DNA of 64,000 bases from an uncultured Pelagibacteraceae bacterium (GTDB lineage Bacteria; Pseudomonadota; Alphaproteobacteria; Pelagibacterales; Pelagibacteraceae). A program made the translations under genes and the position numbers. The DNA lies in contig CACPJJ010000005.1 of NCBI GenBank assembly GCA_902634305.1, forward strand, positions 1 through 64,000, given 5' to 3'. The notes under the pieces are model-generated. The model searched no databases. It was not told the DNA's origin and was given only the letters and a program-made list of their open reading frames with translations. Below, one piece after another: positions 1 through 7,621 of the stretch (positions are counted from its first letter, which is position 1; each line of letters begins with the position of its first letter).

Positions 1-542
1 GCTCTTAATCCACCATATAACGTATAAACTAGTGATGAAGTGACAACTATTAATGCAATAATCCATAAACTTGTTCCTGATATATAATTAACTAATATTG
101 ATACAGCCGTTACCTCAGCGATTAAAAAAATTGCCATATAAAAAATAGTAAGAAATAAAATGAGTTTAAATAACTGTTTGCCAAATTTTAACCTTATAAC
201 TTCAATTAAAGTTTTTGCTTTTGGAAATGAGTTTCTAAATTTTGAACCTAATGTTATTAAAATAATCAATGGAAAAGCTGTTCCTAGCGCGTATCCGATT
301 ACAGCACCTATGCCACCCCATGTTGCAGCAGACGCAGGTCCAAATAAAATCCAAGCACCGAGTGCAGAAGAAACAAAGCTGGCTGTTAAAGGAAATAATC
401 CAATATTTCTATTTGCAATTAAATAATTATTTAATCCTTTGTGTTTTCTTGAATAATAAATTCCACTTGCTAAAAATATAATGCTTAAAACAAGAGTTAA
501 CAAGATTGCTGATGTTTGACTTAGAATATTTATTGATATCAT
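1..542 (-). CDS. thiV: Sodium:solute symporter (SSS family), ThiV-like, 5' part
   Basis: Seen: an open frame on the minus strand starts at the ATG at 542 and runs off the left edge after 180 codons, so the C-terminal part is missing. It shows at least four hydrophobic segments and ends in the SSS-like motif LYGGLR. An AGGGA ribosome site lies just before the ATG. Directly upstream is a TPP riboswitch. Known: in SAR11 a riboswitch-controlled SSS protein named ThiV is the proposed importer of the thiamin pyrimidine precursor HMP, which these cells cannot make. Inference: this is that gene, acting in the inner membrane with Na+ co-transport. Another SSS substrate is possible if the RNA call is wrong. 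Confidence 0.8.
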   Translation of the reverse strand, partial: MISINILSQTSAILLTLVLSIIFLASGIYYSRKHKGLNNYLIANRNIGLFPLTASFVSSALGAWILFGPASAATWGGIGAVIGYALGTAFPLIILITLGSKFRNSFPKAKTLIEVIRLKFGKQLFKLILFLTIFYMAIFLIAEVTAVSILVNYISGTSLWIIALIVVTSSLVYTLYGGLR

Positions 543-548
543 TTTCCC

Positions 549-606
549 TTTCTGAATTACCGGACAGGTTCTTAGGGTTTAATCTCAGTCTTTCGACACC
601 CCTTTT
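549..606 (-). promoter_or_regulatory. TPP riboswitch (THI element) upstream of the symporter
   Basis: On the minus strand the leader reads GGGGTGTC, a GAAA tetraloop, GACTGAGATT, then ACCC, AACCTG and TCCGGTAAT. These are the conserved THI-box blocks (CTGAGA, ACCC, ACCTG, CCGG). The P3 helix is reduced to about 3-4 bp capped by GAAA, and the A usually found between CCTG and TCC is absent, so it is a minimised version. It ends only a few bases before an AGGGA ribosome site and the ATG at 542, which suggests thiamin pyrophosphate blocks translation initiation. Confidence 0.85.
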
Positions 607-626
607 TTAATAAAAATTAACTATAA

Positions 627-935
627 TTAAAAAAATAGAATTATCCAATAAGAAATTAATCCAGATAAAATAGTTGCAATAACATTTTTTGAAAAATAAC
701 CAACAACAATAGCAACTATAGCTCCAAATATTTTGGGGTCGTTCATTTCTATAAACACTCCATAATCGTTAATAAAAATTGCTGGAAATATTATTGCGGG
801 AAATACTGCGGAAGGAACATAGGCTAATACAGCTTTAATTTTCCCTCCTAGCATATCTCTACTAACTAGAGCAATCATAGTCATTCTAGTCAAATAAGTT
901 AATATTCCTGCAATAATAATTGATAACCAGGTCAT
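627..935 (-). CDS. azlD: AzlD-family branched-chain amino acid exporter small subunit
   Basis: 102 residues with about four hydrophobic helices, the usual size of AzlD/YgaH proteins. The family works with AzlC as an inner-membrane exporter of branched-chain amino acids or their analogues. The ATG at 935 overlaps the azlC stop by 4 nt, the translational coupling expected of a two-subunit exporter. The gene is last in a minus-strand set that begins with the iron transporter, and the TPP riboswitch of the next gene follows after a short gap. The substrate cannot be read from the sequence. Confidence 0.75.
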   Translation of the reverse strand: MTWLSIIIAGILTYLTRMTMIALVSRDMLGGKIKAVLAYVPSAVFPAIIFPAIFINDYGVFIEMNDPKIFGAIVAIVVGYFSKNVIATILSGLISYWIILFF

Positions 936-1618
936 TTTTTAAACCTTAATATTAATGCAGCAGCAAACAAAGAAACAATGGGTGAAATAATTATATATGA
1001 TTTAAATGGGGCATCAAAAAATAATAAAGAGCTTACGCCGCAAACAATCATAACAATTACATGATCAATTTTTTTTAAGTCTTGGACAATAATAGCTATA
1101 AAAGTAAGAGGTATTGCAAATTTTAAACCTAATTCTTCAGGTACGAATGAACCTAATATAATTCCTGCTAATGTTGAAATTTGCCAGCAAACCCAGAGTG
1201 TACTTCCAGTGCCAATTAAATGGTAATGCAAGTATTGTTCTGTTTTATTTTTCTTAAAAAATTTGTTAGACTCAGCAAAGCCTTGGTCTACAACCAAGTA
1301 AGAAATTAATAGCTTTTTAATAAAAGATAATTTTTCTAAATATTCTGATAAAACTGCTCCATATAACAAATGTCTAGAATTAATAACACCAACAGATGTG
1401 GCAGCAATCAAACCAGAAGCGCCACCTGATATTAATTGTAAAAATACAATTTGTGAAGCTCCACCAAAAATGATTATGGACATTCCATAGACAAGGTATG
1501 GATTAAAACCAAGTTCAATACCTATTGCACCACAAATAATTCCAAATGGAATTACTGAGAGCATATGCGGCGCAATATCTAACATGCCCCTAGTGAATAA
1601 TTGTTTTTTTGAGAGCAT
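932..1618 (-). CDS. azlC: AzlC-family branched-chain amino acid exporter large subunit
   Basis: 228 residues, typical of AzlC (YgaZ). The N-terminal region APHMLSVIPFGIICGAIG and the following FGGASQIVFLQLI block are characteristic, and several membrane helices follow. The family forms a two-part exporter with AzlD, encoded next with a 4-nt overlap. The gene starts 14 nt after the iron-transporter ATPase stop, so it may be co-transcribed with fbpABC although no functional link is known. Exporting excess amino acids is the family role. The natural substrate here is unknown. Confidence 0.8.
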   Translation of the reverse strand: MLSKKQLFTRGMLDIAPHMLSVIPFGIICGAIGIELGFNPYLVYGMSIIIFGGASQIVFLQLISGGASGLIAATSVGVINSRHLLYGAVLSEYLEKLSFIKKLLISYLVVDQGFAESNKFFKKNKTEQYLHYHLIGTGSTLWVCWQISTLAGIILGSFVPEELGLKFAIPLTFIAIIVQDLKKIDHVIVMIVCGVSSLLFFDAPFKSYIIISPIVSLFAAALILRFKK

Positions 1619-1632
1619 TTATTTTGTTTCTA

Positions 1633-2697
1633 TTAAAAACAAACTATATGATCAATGTAAATTGGTCTTTTGATACCAAATTTTTCATCTACTTGATGTT
1701 GATGAATATGGTGGGAATGAACTAAAACTGGAATTAAATGATTTGTTGTTGTTTTAAGGGTATATATAAAATTTGTTCCCCTAAACTTTCTATCAACAAC
1801 TTCTAACTTTAAGTTACTCTTATCGTCATGTTCGAGATCTTCTGGTTGTAATAATAATTTTACAGATGAGCCTTTTGGATAATGCTTAATAAAATTACCT
1901 TTTATAGTTCCTAGATCTTCATTTTCTAAACTATTTTCTCCAGTTACTTTTGCGGGAATTAATATTCCTCTATTCAAAAAATTTACCACCTCTACTGAAT
2001 TTGGAAAATGGTAAACATTATAAGGATCATCATATTGTTTAAGCTGATCATTTAAAATTACTCCACATTTTGATCCTAAATAAAAGGCTTCATAAGAATC
2101 ATGGGTAACTACAATGGTTGTTATTTTTAAATCATTTAAAAGTTTTTTTAATTGAACTTGTATTTCTTCTTTAAAACTTTGGTCCACATTAGATAATGGC
2201 TCATCTAATAACAATAGATCAGGCTGCGTAACTAACGATCTAGCAAGAGCTGCTCTTTGAGCTTCTCCGGCACTTATTTGGTGAGGATATTTACTTAATA
2301 TTTTTTCTATATTTAATAATTTAATTATTTTTTTTGGGTTTAATTTCTTTTTTCCATTAAGCTTTTTTGCTTCATCACCTAATTGTATATTTTTTTCAAC
2401 AGTATAATGAGGAAATAAGCTATTTTCTTGAAATGATAGAGATATATTTCGATTTTCTGGTTCAATATGATCTTTTGAAGAAGATAAAATTTTATCTTTG
2501 AGTTTAATAGATCCAGATTTAATTTTTTCTAATCCAGCGATTGTTCTTAGGATAGTAGTTTTGCCAACACCAGATGGACCTAAAAGGCAAATTATATCTC
2601 CTTTATTTTCAATATTAAAAGAAACATTTTTTACTTTAGTTTTTCCACCAGCTCTAAAACTAACATTTTTAATTTCTAAAAAATTTTTATTCATCAC
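1633..2697 (-). CDS. fbpC: Ferric iron ABC transporter ATP-binding protein (FbpC/SfuC type)
   Basis: 354 residues: an N-terminal nucleotide-binding domain (about 1-240) with Walker A GPSGVGKTT near residue 41 and Walker B DLLLLDEPLSNVD, then a C-terminal TOBE-like regulatory domain. The signature loop reads ISAGEAQR instead of the common LSGGQQR, a visible deviation. It follows the permease gene with an 11-nt overlap, and the binding protein lies further upstream, so it should energise ferric iron import at the inner membrane. The order binding protein, permease, ATPase matches sfu/fbp operons. Naming varies among SAR11 annotations. Confidence 0.85.
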   Translation of the reverse strand: MMNKNFLEIKNVSFRAGGKTKVKNVSFNIENKGDIICLLGPSGVGKTTILRTIAGLEKIKSGSIKLKDKILSSSKDHIEPENRNISLSFQENSLFPHYTVEKNIQLGDEAKKLNGKKKLNPKKIIKLLNIEKILSKYPHQISAGEAQRAALARSLVTQPDLLLLDEPLSNVDQSFKEEIQVQLKKLLNDLKITTIVVTHDSYEAFYLGSKCGVILNDQLKQYDDPYNVYHFPNSVEVVNFLNRGILIPAKVTGENSLENEDLGTIKGNFIKHYPKGSSVKLLLQPEDLEHDDKSNLKLEVVDRKFRGTNFIYTLKTTTNHLIPVLVHSHHIHQHQVDEKFGIKRPIYIDHIVCF

Positions 2698-4306
2698 TAT
2701 CTCTTAAAATATATTTAGACGTAAGTAAAATAAAGAAACTTGCAATAATTATCAAACATAATGATGGTACTGAAGCAGCTTCCAATAAATCCTCTGAAGC
2801 AGAAATATATGCTGTAGTTGCAAATGTCTCAAAATTAAAAGGTCTCAAAATTAATGTAATTGGCAATTCTCTGATTATTTCTAATGAAATTAATATGATA
2901 ACAAATAGAAGTGAATTTCTTAAATAAGGAATATGAATGTTTAAAAAAGTTTTTGTTTTAGAATATCCAAGAAGATAAGCGCTTTCATCCACGGCAATGT
3001 TCATTTTTTCATATCCAGATTTTATTCCATTATAAGCCAATGAATAAAATCTTACAAAATAAACTATTACTAATCCTAAAATCGAACCAATAAATATTTT
3101 TTTTATTGATAGAAATCCTAATGCTTTAATCAAATTTTCATCAAACCATGCAACAAAAGTTATAAATGCAATGGCGAGAATTACTCCTGGTATGGCATAA
3201 CCAGAAATTGAAAAAGTAGATAATATATTTAAAATTTTTTTATTTGAAACTCTATTTCCATAATTAGATATTAAGGCGAAAAATAATAAAACTAAACTTG
3301 ATAAAGAAACTAAATATAAAGTATTTAATAAAAGATCAATTATTTGGAAACCAGCTAAATTTTCAGGGAATTTAATTGTCCAATATAACATTTGGCTCAG
3401 TGGAAATAAAAAACTTAGAAAAAATAGAGTAAAACAAAAAATAAATGCAAAAAAGGAGTTAGCTCCGTTAAGTTTAATTTTTTCTTTTTTCTTAAATCCA
3501 CCTTTTGCTTCCATATGGTATCTAGCTTTTTTTCTGGATAAATTTTCTGTTAAAAATAATATAAAGATAAATAATAATAGAAAAAAAGATATTCTGTTTG
3601 CAAATGCCAAGTCATCAAAAGTTATCCAGGCATTATAAATACCAGTAGTTAAAGTGTTTACAGAAAAAAAATCTACTGCACCAAATTCTGCTAATGTTTC
3701 CATTGCTACTAGCGATAAACCAGCAACTATAGCTGGACGTGCCGCGGGTAATATTATTGAATAAAAAGATTTAAATTTTGAAAAACCAAGATTTTTACCA
3801 AGTTCTATTAGATTTTGTGATTGGTATAAAAATGATGATCTAGCAAGTATATATACATATGCGTAAAGTGAGAAAGAGATTGATAATATTAACCCAAACA
3901 TACCACTAAACTTTGGTATATGTTTATTGTAATCCCCATCACCAAATAAATGTTTTAAAATTGTAAAAGCAGTTCCATAATTTTCAAAAAATGCGAATAA
4001 AGAATAGGCATAAATATAAGGAGGAACAGCAAATGACAGTATCAAAGCCCATTTAAAAAAATTAGCACCAGGAAACTGATAAAAAGAAACTATATATGCT
4101 GAGCCTACTCCTAAAATAAATGTCAAAAATAAAACTCCAATCAAAAGAATTAAAGAATTAAATATGTATTCGAAGAAAAAAGTTTGTTTAAGAATTTCAA
4201 AATAATTTGATGTGTCCTGAAAAAAACTTGTAAAAACAGTTAATATTGGGATTGCAACGATTAGTGAAATGCTCAAAGAGCTTAAATACCAAAAATTAAA
4301 TTTCAT
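2687..4306 (-). CDS. fbpB: Ferric iron ABC transporter permease, double-domain (FbpB/SfuB type)
   Basis: About 539 residues from the chosen start, the usual FbpB length, with two homologous permease halves. Each carries an EAA-type cytoplasmic loop (ELGKNLGFSK near the middle, ESAYLLGYSK near the C-terminus). A longer open frame reaches 4390, but the ATG at 4306 is preferred. It has an AGGCGG ribosome site 8 nt upstream, begins the expected first helix, and leaves the conserved-looking hairpin at 4353-4403 in the untranslated leader. Known role: channel for Fe(III) delivered by FbpA. It overlaps fbpC by 11 nt. Confidence 0.85.
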   Translation of the reverse strand: MKFNFWYLSSLSISLIVAIPILTVFTSFFQDTSNYFEILKQTFFFEYIFNSLILLIGVLFLTFILGVGSAYIVSFYQFPGANFFKWALILSFAVPPYIYAYSLFAFFENYGTAFTILKHLFGDGDYNKHIPKFSGMFGLILSISFSLYAYVYILARSSFLYQSQNLIELGKNLGFSKFKSFYSIILPAARPAIVAGLSLVAMETLAEFGAVDFFSVNTLTTGIYNAWITFDDLAFANRISFFLLLFIFILFLTENLSRKKARYHMEAKGGFKKKEKIKLNGANSFFAFIFCFTLFFLSFLFPLSQMLYWTIKFPENLAGFQIIDLLLNTLYLVSLSSLVLLFFALISNYGNRVSNKKILNILSTFSISGYAIPGVILAIAFITFVAWFDENLIKALGFLSIKKIFIGSILGLVIVYFVRFYSLAYNGIKSGYEKMNIAVDESAYLLGYSKTKTFLNIHIPYLRNSLLFVIILISLEIIRELPITLILRPFNFETFATTAYISASEDLLEAASVPSLCLIIIASFFILLTSKYILRDSDE

Positions 4307-4352
4307 ATTATAATCCGCCTTATAAAAGAAAAGTAATTTCTTAATTAAAATT

Positions 4353-4403
4353 TTAGTGCCCATGTGAAAGGAGATCGCGATGAGACCCAAACATGGACAC
4401 TAA
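4353..4403 (-). promoter_or_regulatory. Strong hairpin in the fbpA-fbpB intergenic RNA
   Basis: Bases 4353-4364 pair with 4392-4403 in a 12-bp stem around a 27-nt loop. In the minus-strand transcript position 4359/4397 is a G-U wobble, while the plus strand would have a C-A mismatch, so the fold suits the direction of the iron operon. The loop contains the palindrome ATCGCGAT. No U-run follows, so it is more likely an RNA processing or stability element, or an attenuating structure, than a simple terminator. Confidence 0.55.
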
Positions 4404-4415
4404 TTCAAGAAATTA

Positions 4416-4583
4416 TTAAAAATTAAATAACTTTAAGATGTGCGGAACCTCCTTGTTATCAATTTCTGATAAGTTTCTTTTATTTATTCTTTTTTCAATT
4501 TTTTTACACTCCTCAGAACATGCGTGGCATGCCTCGGCTGAGTTATTATAATCGAAATCAGAAATAAATTTTTTTTCTTCCAT
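4416..4583 (-). CDS. Small cysteine-motif protein between fbpA and fbpB
   Basis: 55 codons, starting with the ATG at 4583 directly after the fbpA stop (4584-4586) and ending in TAA at 4416. Residues 19-26 read CHACSEEC, followed by a basic helix KKIEKR. There is no signal peptide, so it should be cytoplasmic. The His/Cys cluster resembles one repeat of the DUF326 copper-binding four-helix family, but that is only a resemblance. Its place inside an iron-uptake operon suggests a metal-related role. Support for coding is the abutting start, an uninterrupted frame and a clear motif. It was not on the supplied list of longer frames. Confidence 0.6.
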   Translation of the reverse strand: MEEKKFISDFDYNNSAEACHACSEECKKIEKRINKRNLSEIDNKEVPHILKLFNF

Positions 4584-5612
4584 TTACTTCCACCCAGCAG
4601 ACGTCATTACTTCTAATGCAGCAGCTTGATTTTTTCCATAACTAGAAACTTTTGTTTTTAGATCTTGTTTAAAATCTAATCCTAAATTGTTTACTACTAA
4701 TGGACTTGGTGAGACACCAGCAATCATCGGAAACTCAAAAGTATTATTAGTAAAGTGTTCTTGAGCTGCAGGTGATAATAAATAGTCAACAAGAGCAACA
4801 GCATTCGCTTTGTTTGGAGCACCTTTAACTAGAGCAGCACAACTAATATTCATATGTGTTCCTCTACCGTCTTGGTTTGGAAAAAATGCTTTAACTTTTT
4901 TTGCAGCTTCTTGTTGTTCAGCACCTTTGTTTCCAGATAACATAAGAGCTAAATAATATGTGTTAGCTACAGCGATGTCAGCTTCTCCAGCTGCAACTGC
5001 CATAATTTGAGCTCTATCGTTTCCTTCAGATGGTCTTGCCATGTTTGCAACAACTCCCTCTGCCCAAGCTGCAGTAGCTTTTTTTCCATTATTCTCAATT
5101 AATGAAGCTACAAGAGATTTATTGTAAATGTTACTTGATTTTCTAATTACTAATCTGCCTTTCCATTTTGGATCAGCTAGACCTTCGTAAGTCATTCCAG
5201 ATAATTCAGCGCCTGTAACTCTTTCTGGCGAATAGTAAATTATTCTTGCTCTTTTAGCTACTCCAACCCAGTGTGATGTTCTAAAGTTTTTTGGAACAGA
5301 TGATTTAATTGTCGCCGAAGTTAATCCACTTTGCGTCATACCTTTTGCTTGAAAAGCACCACATCTTCCAGCGTCAGCTGTAATGTAAAGGTCTGCCGCA
5401 GAATCAGAACCTTCTTCAATCATTCTTTTTTCTAAAGCTCCAGATTTGCCGTTAATTAAGTTTACCTTAATTCCGGTCGCTGCTGTAAACTTGTCGTAAA
5501 GTTCAGCATCAGCTTTGTAATGTCTTGCATTAAAAATATTTACCTCATTTGCTATTGCAAAAGTGGATATAATCAATGAAAGAACTAAACTTAAAATTGA
5601 TATTTTTTTCAT
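4584..5612 (-). CDS. fbpA: Ferric iron ABC transporter substrate-binding protein (FbpA type)
   Basis: 342 residues with a Sec signal peptide (about 1-21, MKKISILSLVLSLIISTFAIA). The mature N-terminus carries FNARHY, and residues 217-220 read NTYY, the adjacent tyrosine pair (Y219, Y220) that coordinates Fe(III) in FbpA proteins. Periplasmic capture of ferric iron for FbpB/FbpC is the family role. The gene opens the operon and is preceded by two Fur-like boxes at 5656-5686, so iron-responsive repression is likely. Start: the ATG at 5612 begins a typical signal peptide. Confidence 0.9.
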   Translation of the reverse strand: MKKISILSLVLSLIISTFAIANEVNIFNARHYKADAELYDKFTAATGIKVNLINGKSGALEKRMIEEGSDSAADLYITADAGRCGAFQAKGMTQSGLTSATIKSSVPKNFRTSHWVGVAKRARIIYYSPERVTGAELSGMTYEGLADPKWKGRLVIRKSSNIYNKSLVASLIENNGKKATAAWAEGVVANMARPSEGNDRAQIMAVAAGEADIAVANTYYLALMLSGNKGAEQQEAAKKVKAFFPNQDGRGTHMNISCAALVKGAPNKANAVALVDYLLSPAAQEHFTNNTFEFPMIAGVSPSPLVVNNLGLDFKQDLKTKVSSYGKNQAAALEVMTSAGWK

Positions 5613-5655
5613 GTCTACCCTTTTCTCCGCACTTTTATTTATATATTATTGAAAA

Positions 5656-5686
5656 TGAGAACTATTATCAATGAGAATAGTTATCA
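5656..5686 (-). promoter_or_regulatory. Two tandem Fur-like boxes upstream of fbpA
   Basis: Positions 5656-5670 and 5672-5686 are two 15-bp direct copies with a 16-bp period: TGAGAACTATTATCA and TGAGAATAGTTATCA. Each approximates the 7-1-7 Fur inverted repeat TGATAAT-N-ATTATCA in reverse orientation. They lie 44-74 bp before the fbpA start, where a repressor would cover a promoter. Their placement before an Fe(III)-binding protein supports an iron-responsive operator. The cognate regulator could be Fur or an alphaproteobacterial relative. Confidence 0.6.
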
Positions 5687-5711
5687 ATCGCACTGATTGT
5701 CGCAGGTTGTA

Positions 5712-6602
5712 TTAAAACTCCCACTCTGAGATTTTGCTATAAAGGAAGTTTCTAAATGCTTGAACTCTAGCCATATTTTTCAATGATTCAGGGTAAACAA
5801 AATGGGCCTCTGTAATTGGACCTTCAACTTTAGGTAATACTTTAATTAAATTTCTTGATTGAAATACTAGATAGTCAGGTAAAGCTGCTAGACCCACTCC
5901 ACTTTCAACAGCTAAAAGAAGCCCCATAACACTATTTACTTTCATAATAGGCTTTCTTTTACCGTTATCCTTCATACCTACTTTTAAAGCCCAATCTGGA
6001 TTATAAACTGGTGAAGGTGCTCCTTTACCAAAAGATATAAATTTATGTTTATTTAAATCAGTTAATGTCTTTGGTATTCCATATTTTTCTAAATATTTAT
6101 TGGATCCATAAATATGGTAATTAATGTCAATCAACTTTCTTTGAATATAGTTTAATTTTTTAGGTCTTCTCATAAAAATACCTATATCAGCTTGTCTGGT
6201 ACTTAAATCTAGTTCCTTGTCATCAAATATCAATTCAACCTCAATTTCTGGATTTATTTTCATGAATTCTTGAATTCTAGGAGTAAGCCAATGTGTTCCA
6301 AAGCTTCTAACTGTCGTAATTGTGATTTTTCCTGAAGGTTTGTCTTTTTGATCTCCTAATGAAGTTTCGACTTCTTTAAGTTTACTTATGACTTCATGAG
6401 CTGTTTTATAAAGATATTCTCCATTTTCAGTTAAAGTTAATCCTCTAGCATGTCTTTCAAATAATTTTACCTTAAGATCATCTTCTAAAGATTGTATTTG
6501 CCTACTAATTGCTGACTGGCTTAAATTCAAGTTTACAGTTGCGTTTGTAAAACTTCCAGACTCAGCAACAGCATGAAATATTTTTAATTTATCCCAATCC
6601 AT
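5712..6602 (-). CDS. LysR-family transcriptional regulator
   Basis: 296 residues. The N-terminal winged helix-turn-helix (about 1-60, with FHAVAESGSFTNAT and LNLSQSAISRQIQ) is typical LysR, followed by an effector-binding domain of two Rossmann-like lobes. The start codon overlaps the stop of the upstream acrylyl-CoA reductase-like gene by 1 nt, so the two are co-expressed. That could mean control of acrylate or another enoyl substrate, though LysR genes often control divergent neighbours and none is divergent here. Effector unknown. Confidence 0.85.
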   Translation of the reverse strand: MDWDKLKIFHAVAESGSFTNATVNLNLSQSAISRQIQSLEDDLKVKLFERHARGLTLTENGEYLYKTAHEVISKLKEVETSLGDQKDKPSGKITITTVRSFGTHWLTPRIQEFMKINPEIEVELIFDDKELDLSTRQADIGIFMRRPKKLNYIQRKLIDINYHIYGSNKYLEKYGIPKTLTDLNKHKFISFGKGAPSPVYNPDWALKVGMKDNGKRKPIMKVNSVMGLLLAVESGVGLAALPDYLVFQSRNLIKVLPKVEGPITEAHFVYPESLKNMARVQAFRNFLYSKISEWEF

Positions 6603-7606
6603 TATTTATTTAAGTTTATAATATATCTTCCAGATGTTTCACCTTTAAGCATCTTAGGATAAACGTCTAAAAGACCCTCTAAATTTATTTCCTTAATTGA
6701 CTTACTTAACAAATCAAAATCAATTAGTTTAGCTCCTTCACTCCATAAAAATTCTCTTCTTTTTATAGATGTGTTAACAGAATTAATTCCCCAAAGTTTT
6801 ACTCCTCTTATAATAAAAGGCATTACTGTTGTATTTAGTTTTATATCTGCAGCATTTCCACATGCTGCAACAATTCCAGTTTCTTTAGTTTGTGCTAAAA
6901 CATTTGCTAATACTTGGCCACCTACAGTGTCGACTGCTCCATCCCACAAACCTTTATCTAAAGGTCTTGGTTCTTTCGTTAATTCGCTTGTATTTATTAT
7001 GTTTTTTGCACCTATTGATTTTAAATATTCTTTATTACTTTCTTTTCCAGTAACTGCAGTTACATTGCATCCTAATTTATTTAAAATCATTACAGCTATA
7101 CTTCCAACTCCACCTGATGCACCAGTTACAATTACATTTTCAACTTTTTCACCAAGTAAAAGTTCTTCCCTTGCAGTTTTTGTTGTGAATGAACATGATA
7201 AAGCTGTAAGTCCAGCAGTTCCTAAAATCATTGCTTGTTTTGAAGTTAAGTCTTTAGGCTTTTTTACTAAAAAATCTCCATTAACTTTAGCATATTGAGA
7301 ATAGCCACCATAAAAAATTTCTCCTACTCTCCAGCCAGTTAATATTATTTCATCACCTGGTTTAAACTTATCGTTTTGGCTTTCTTCAACAGTTCCTGAA
7401 AAATCTACTCCAGGTATATGTGGAAATTCTTTAACTAGTCTTGCACCATTTTTTAATATTAAAGCATCTTTAAAATTTAATCCTGAATATTCAACTTTAA
7501 CTAAAACATCTCCATGTTTTAGAAAAGTTTTATCAATAGATTTTATTTCTCTATTAAAATTTTCACCTTCTTGGTTGAGAACCAAAGCCTTGAAACTATC
7601 TGACAT
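6602..7606 (-). CDS. acuI: AcuI/YhdH-family NADPH-dependent acrylyl-CoA reductase-like protein
   Basis: 334 residues of the MDR superfamily. The N-terminal GroES-like domain has YSGLNFKDALILKNG and PHIPGVDFSGTV, typical of the YhdH/AcuI branch, and TGASGGVGS at 161-169 is the NADPH-binding loop. No structural zinc cysteines are seen, as expected for this quinone-reductase-like branch. AcuI reduces acrylyl-CoA to propionyl-CoA and detoxifies acrylate released by DMSP lyases. A DddP-like gene lies at 20.4-21.7 kb, which makes that role plausible here. A generic NADPH:quinone reductase is the alternative. Confidence 0.75.
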   Translation of the reverse strand: MSDSFKALVLNQEGENFNREIKSIDKTFLKHGDVLVKVEYSGLNFKDALILKNGARLVKEFPHIPGVDFSGTVEESQNDKFKPGDEIILTGWRVGEIFYGGYSQYAKVNGDFLVKKPKDLTSKQAMILGTAGLTALSCSFTTKTAREELLLGEKVENVIVTGASGGVGSIAVMILNKLGCNVTAVTGKESNKEYLKSIGAKNIINTSELTKEPRPLDKGLWDGAVDTVGGQVLANVLAQTKETGIVAACGNAADIKLNTTVMPFIIRGVKLWGINSVNTSIKRREFLWSEGAKLIDFDLLSKSIKEINLEGLLDVYPKMLKGETSGRYIINLNK

Positions 7607-7621
7607 AAGTTAATATAAACT

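Noticed and set aside
6771-7298. 175-codon plus-strand open frame
   Set aside because: It is antisense to the conserved AcuI-like gene and encodes a low-quality hydrophobic sequence without motifs.
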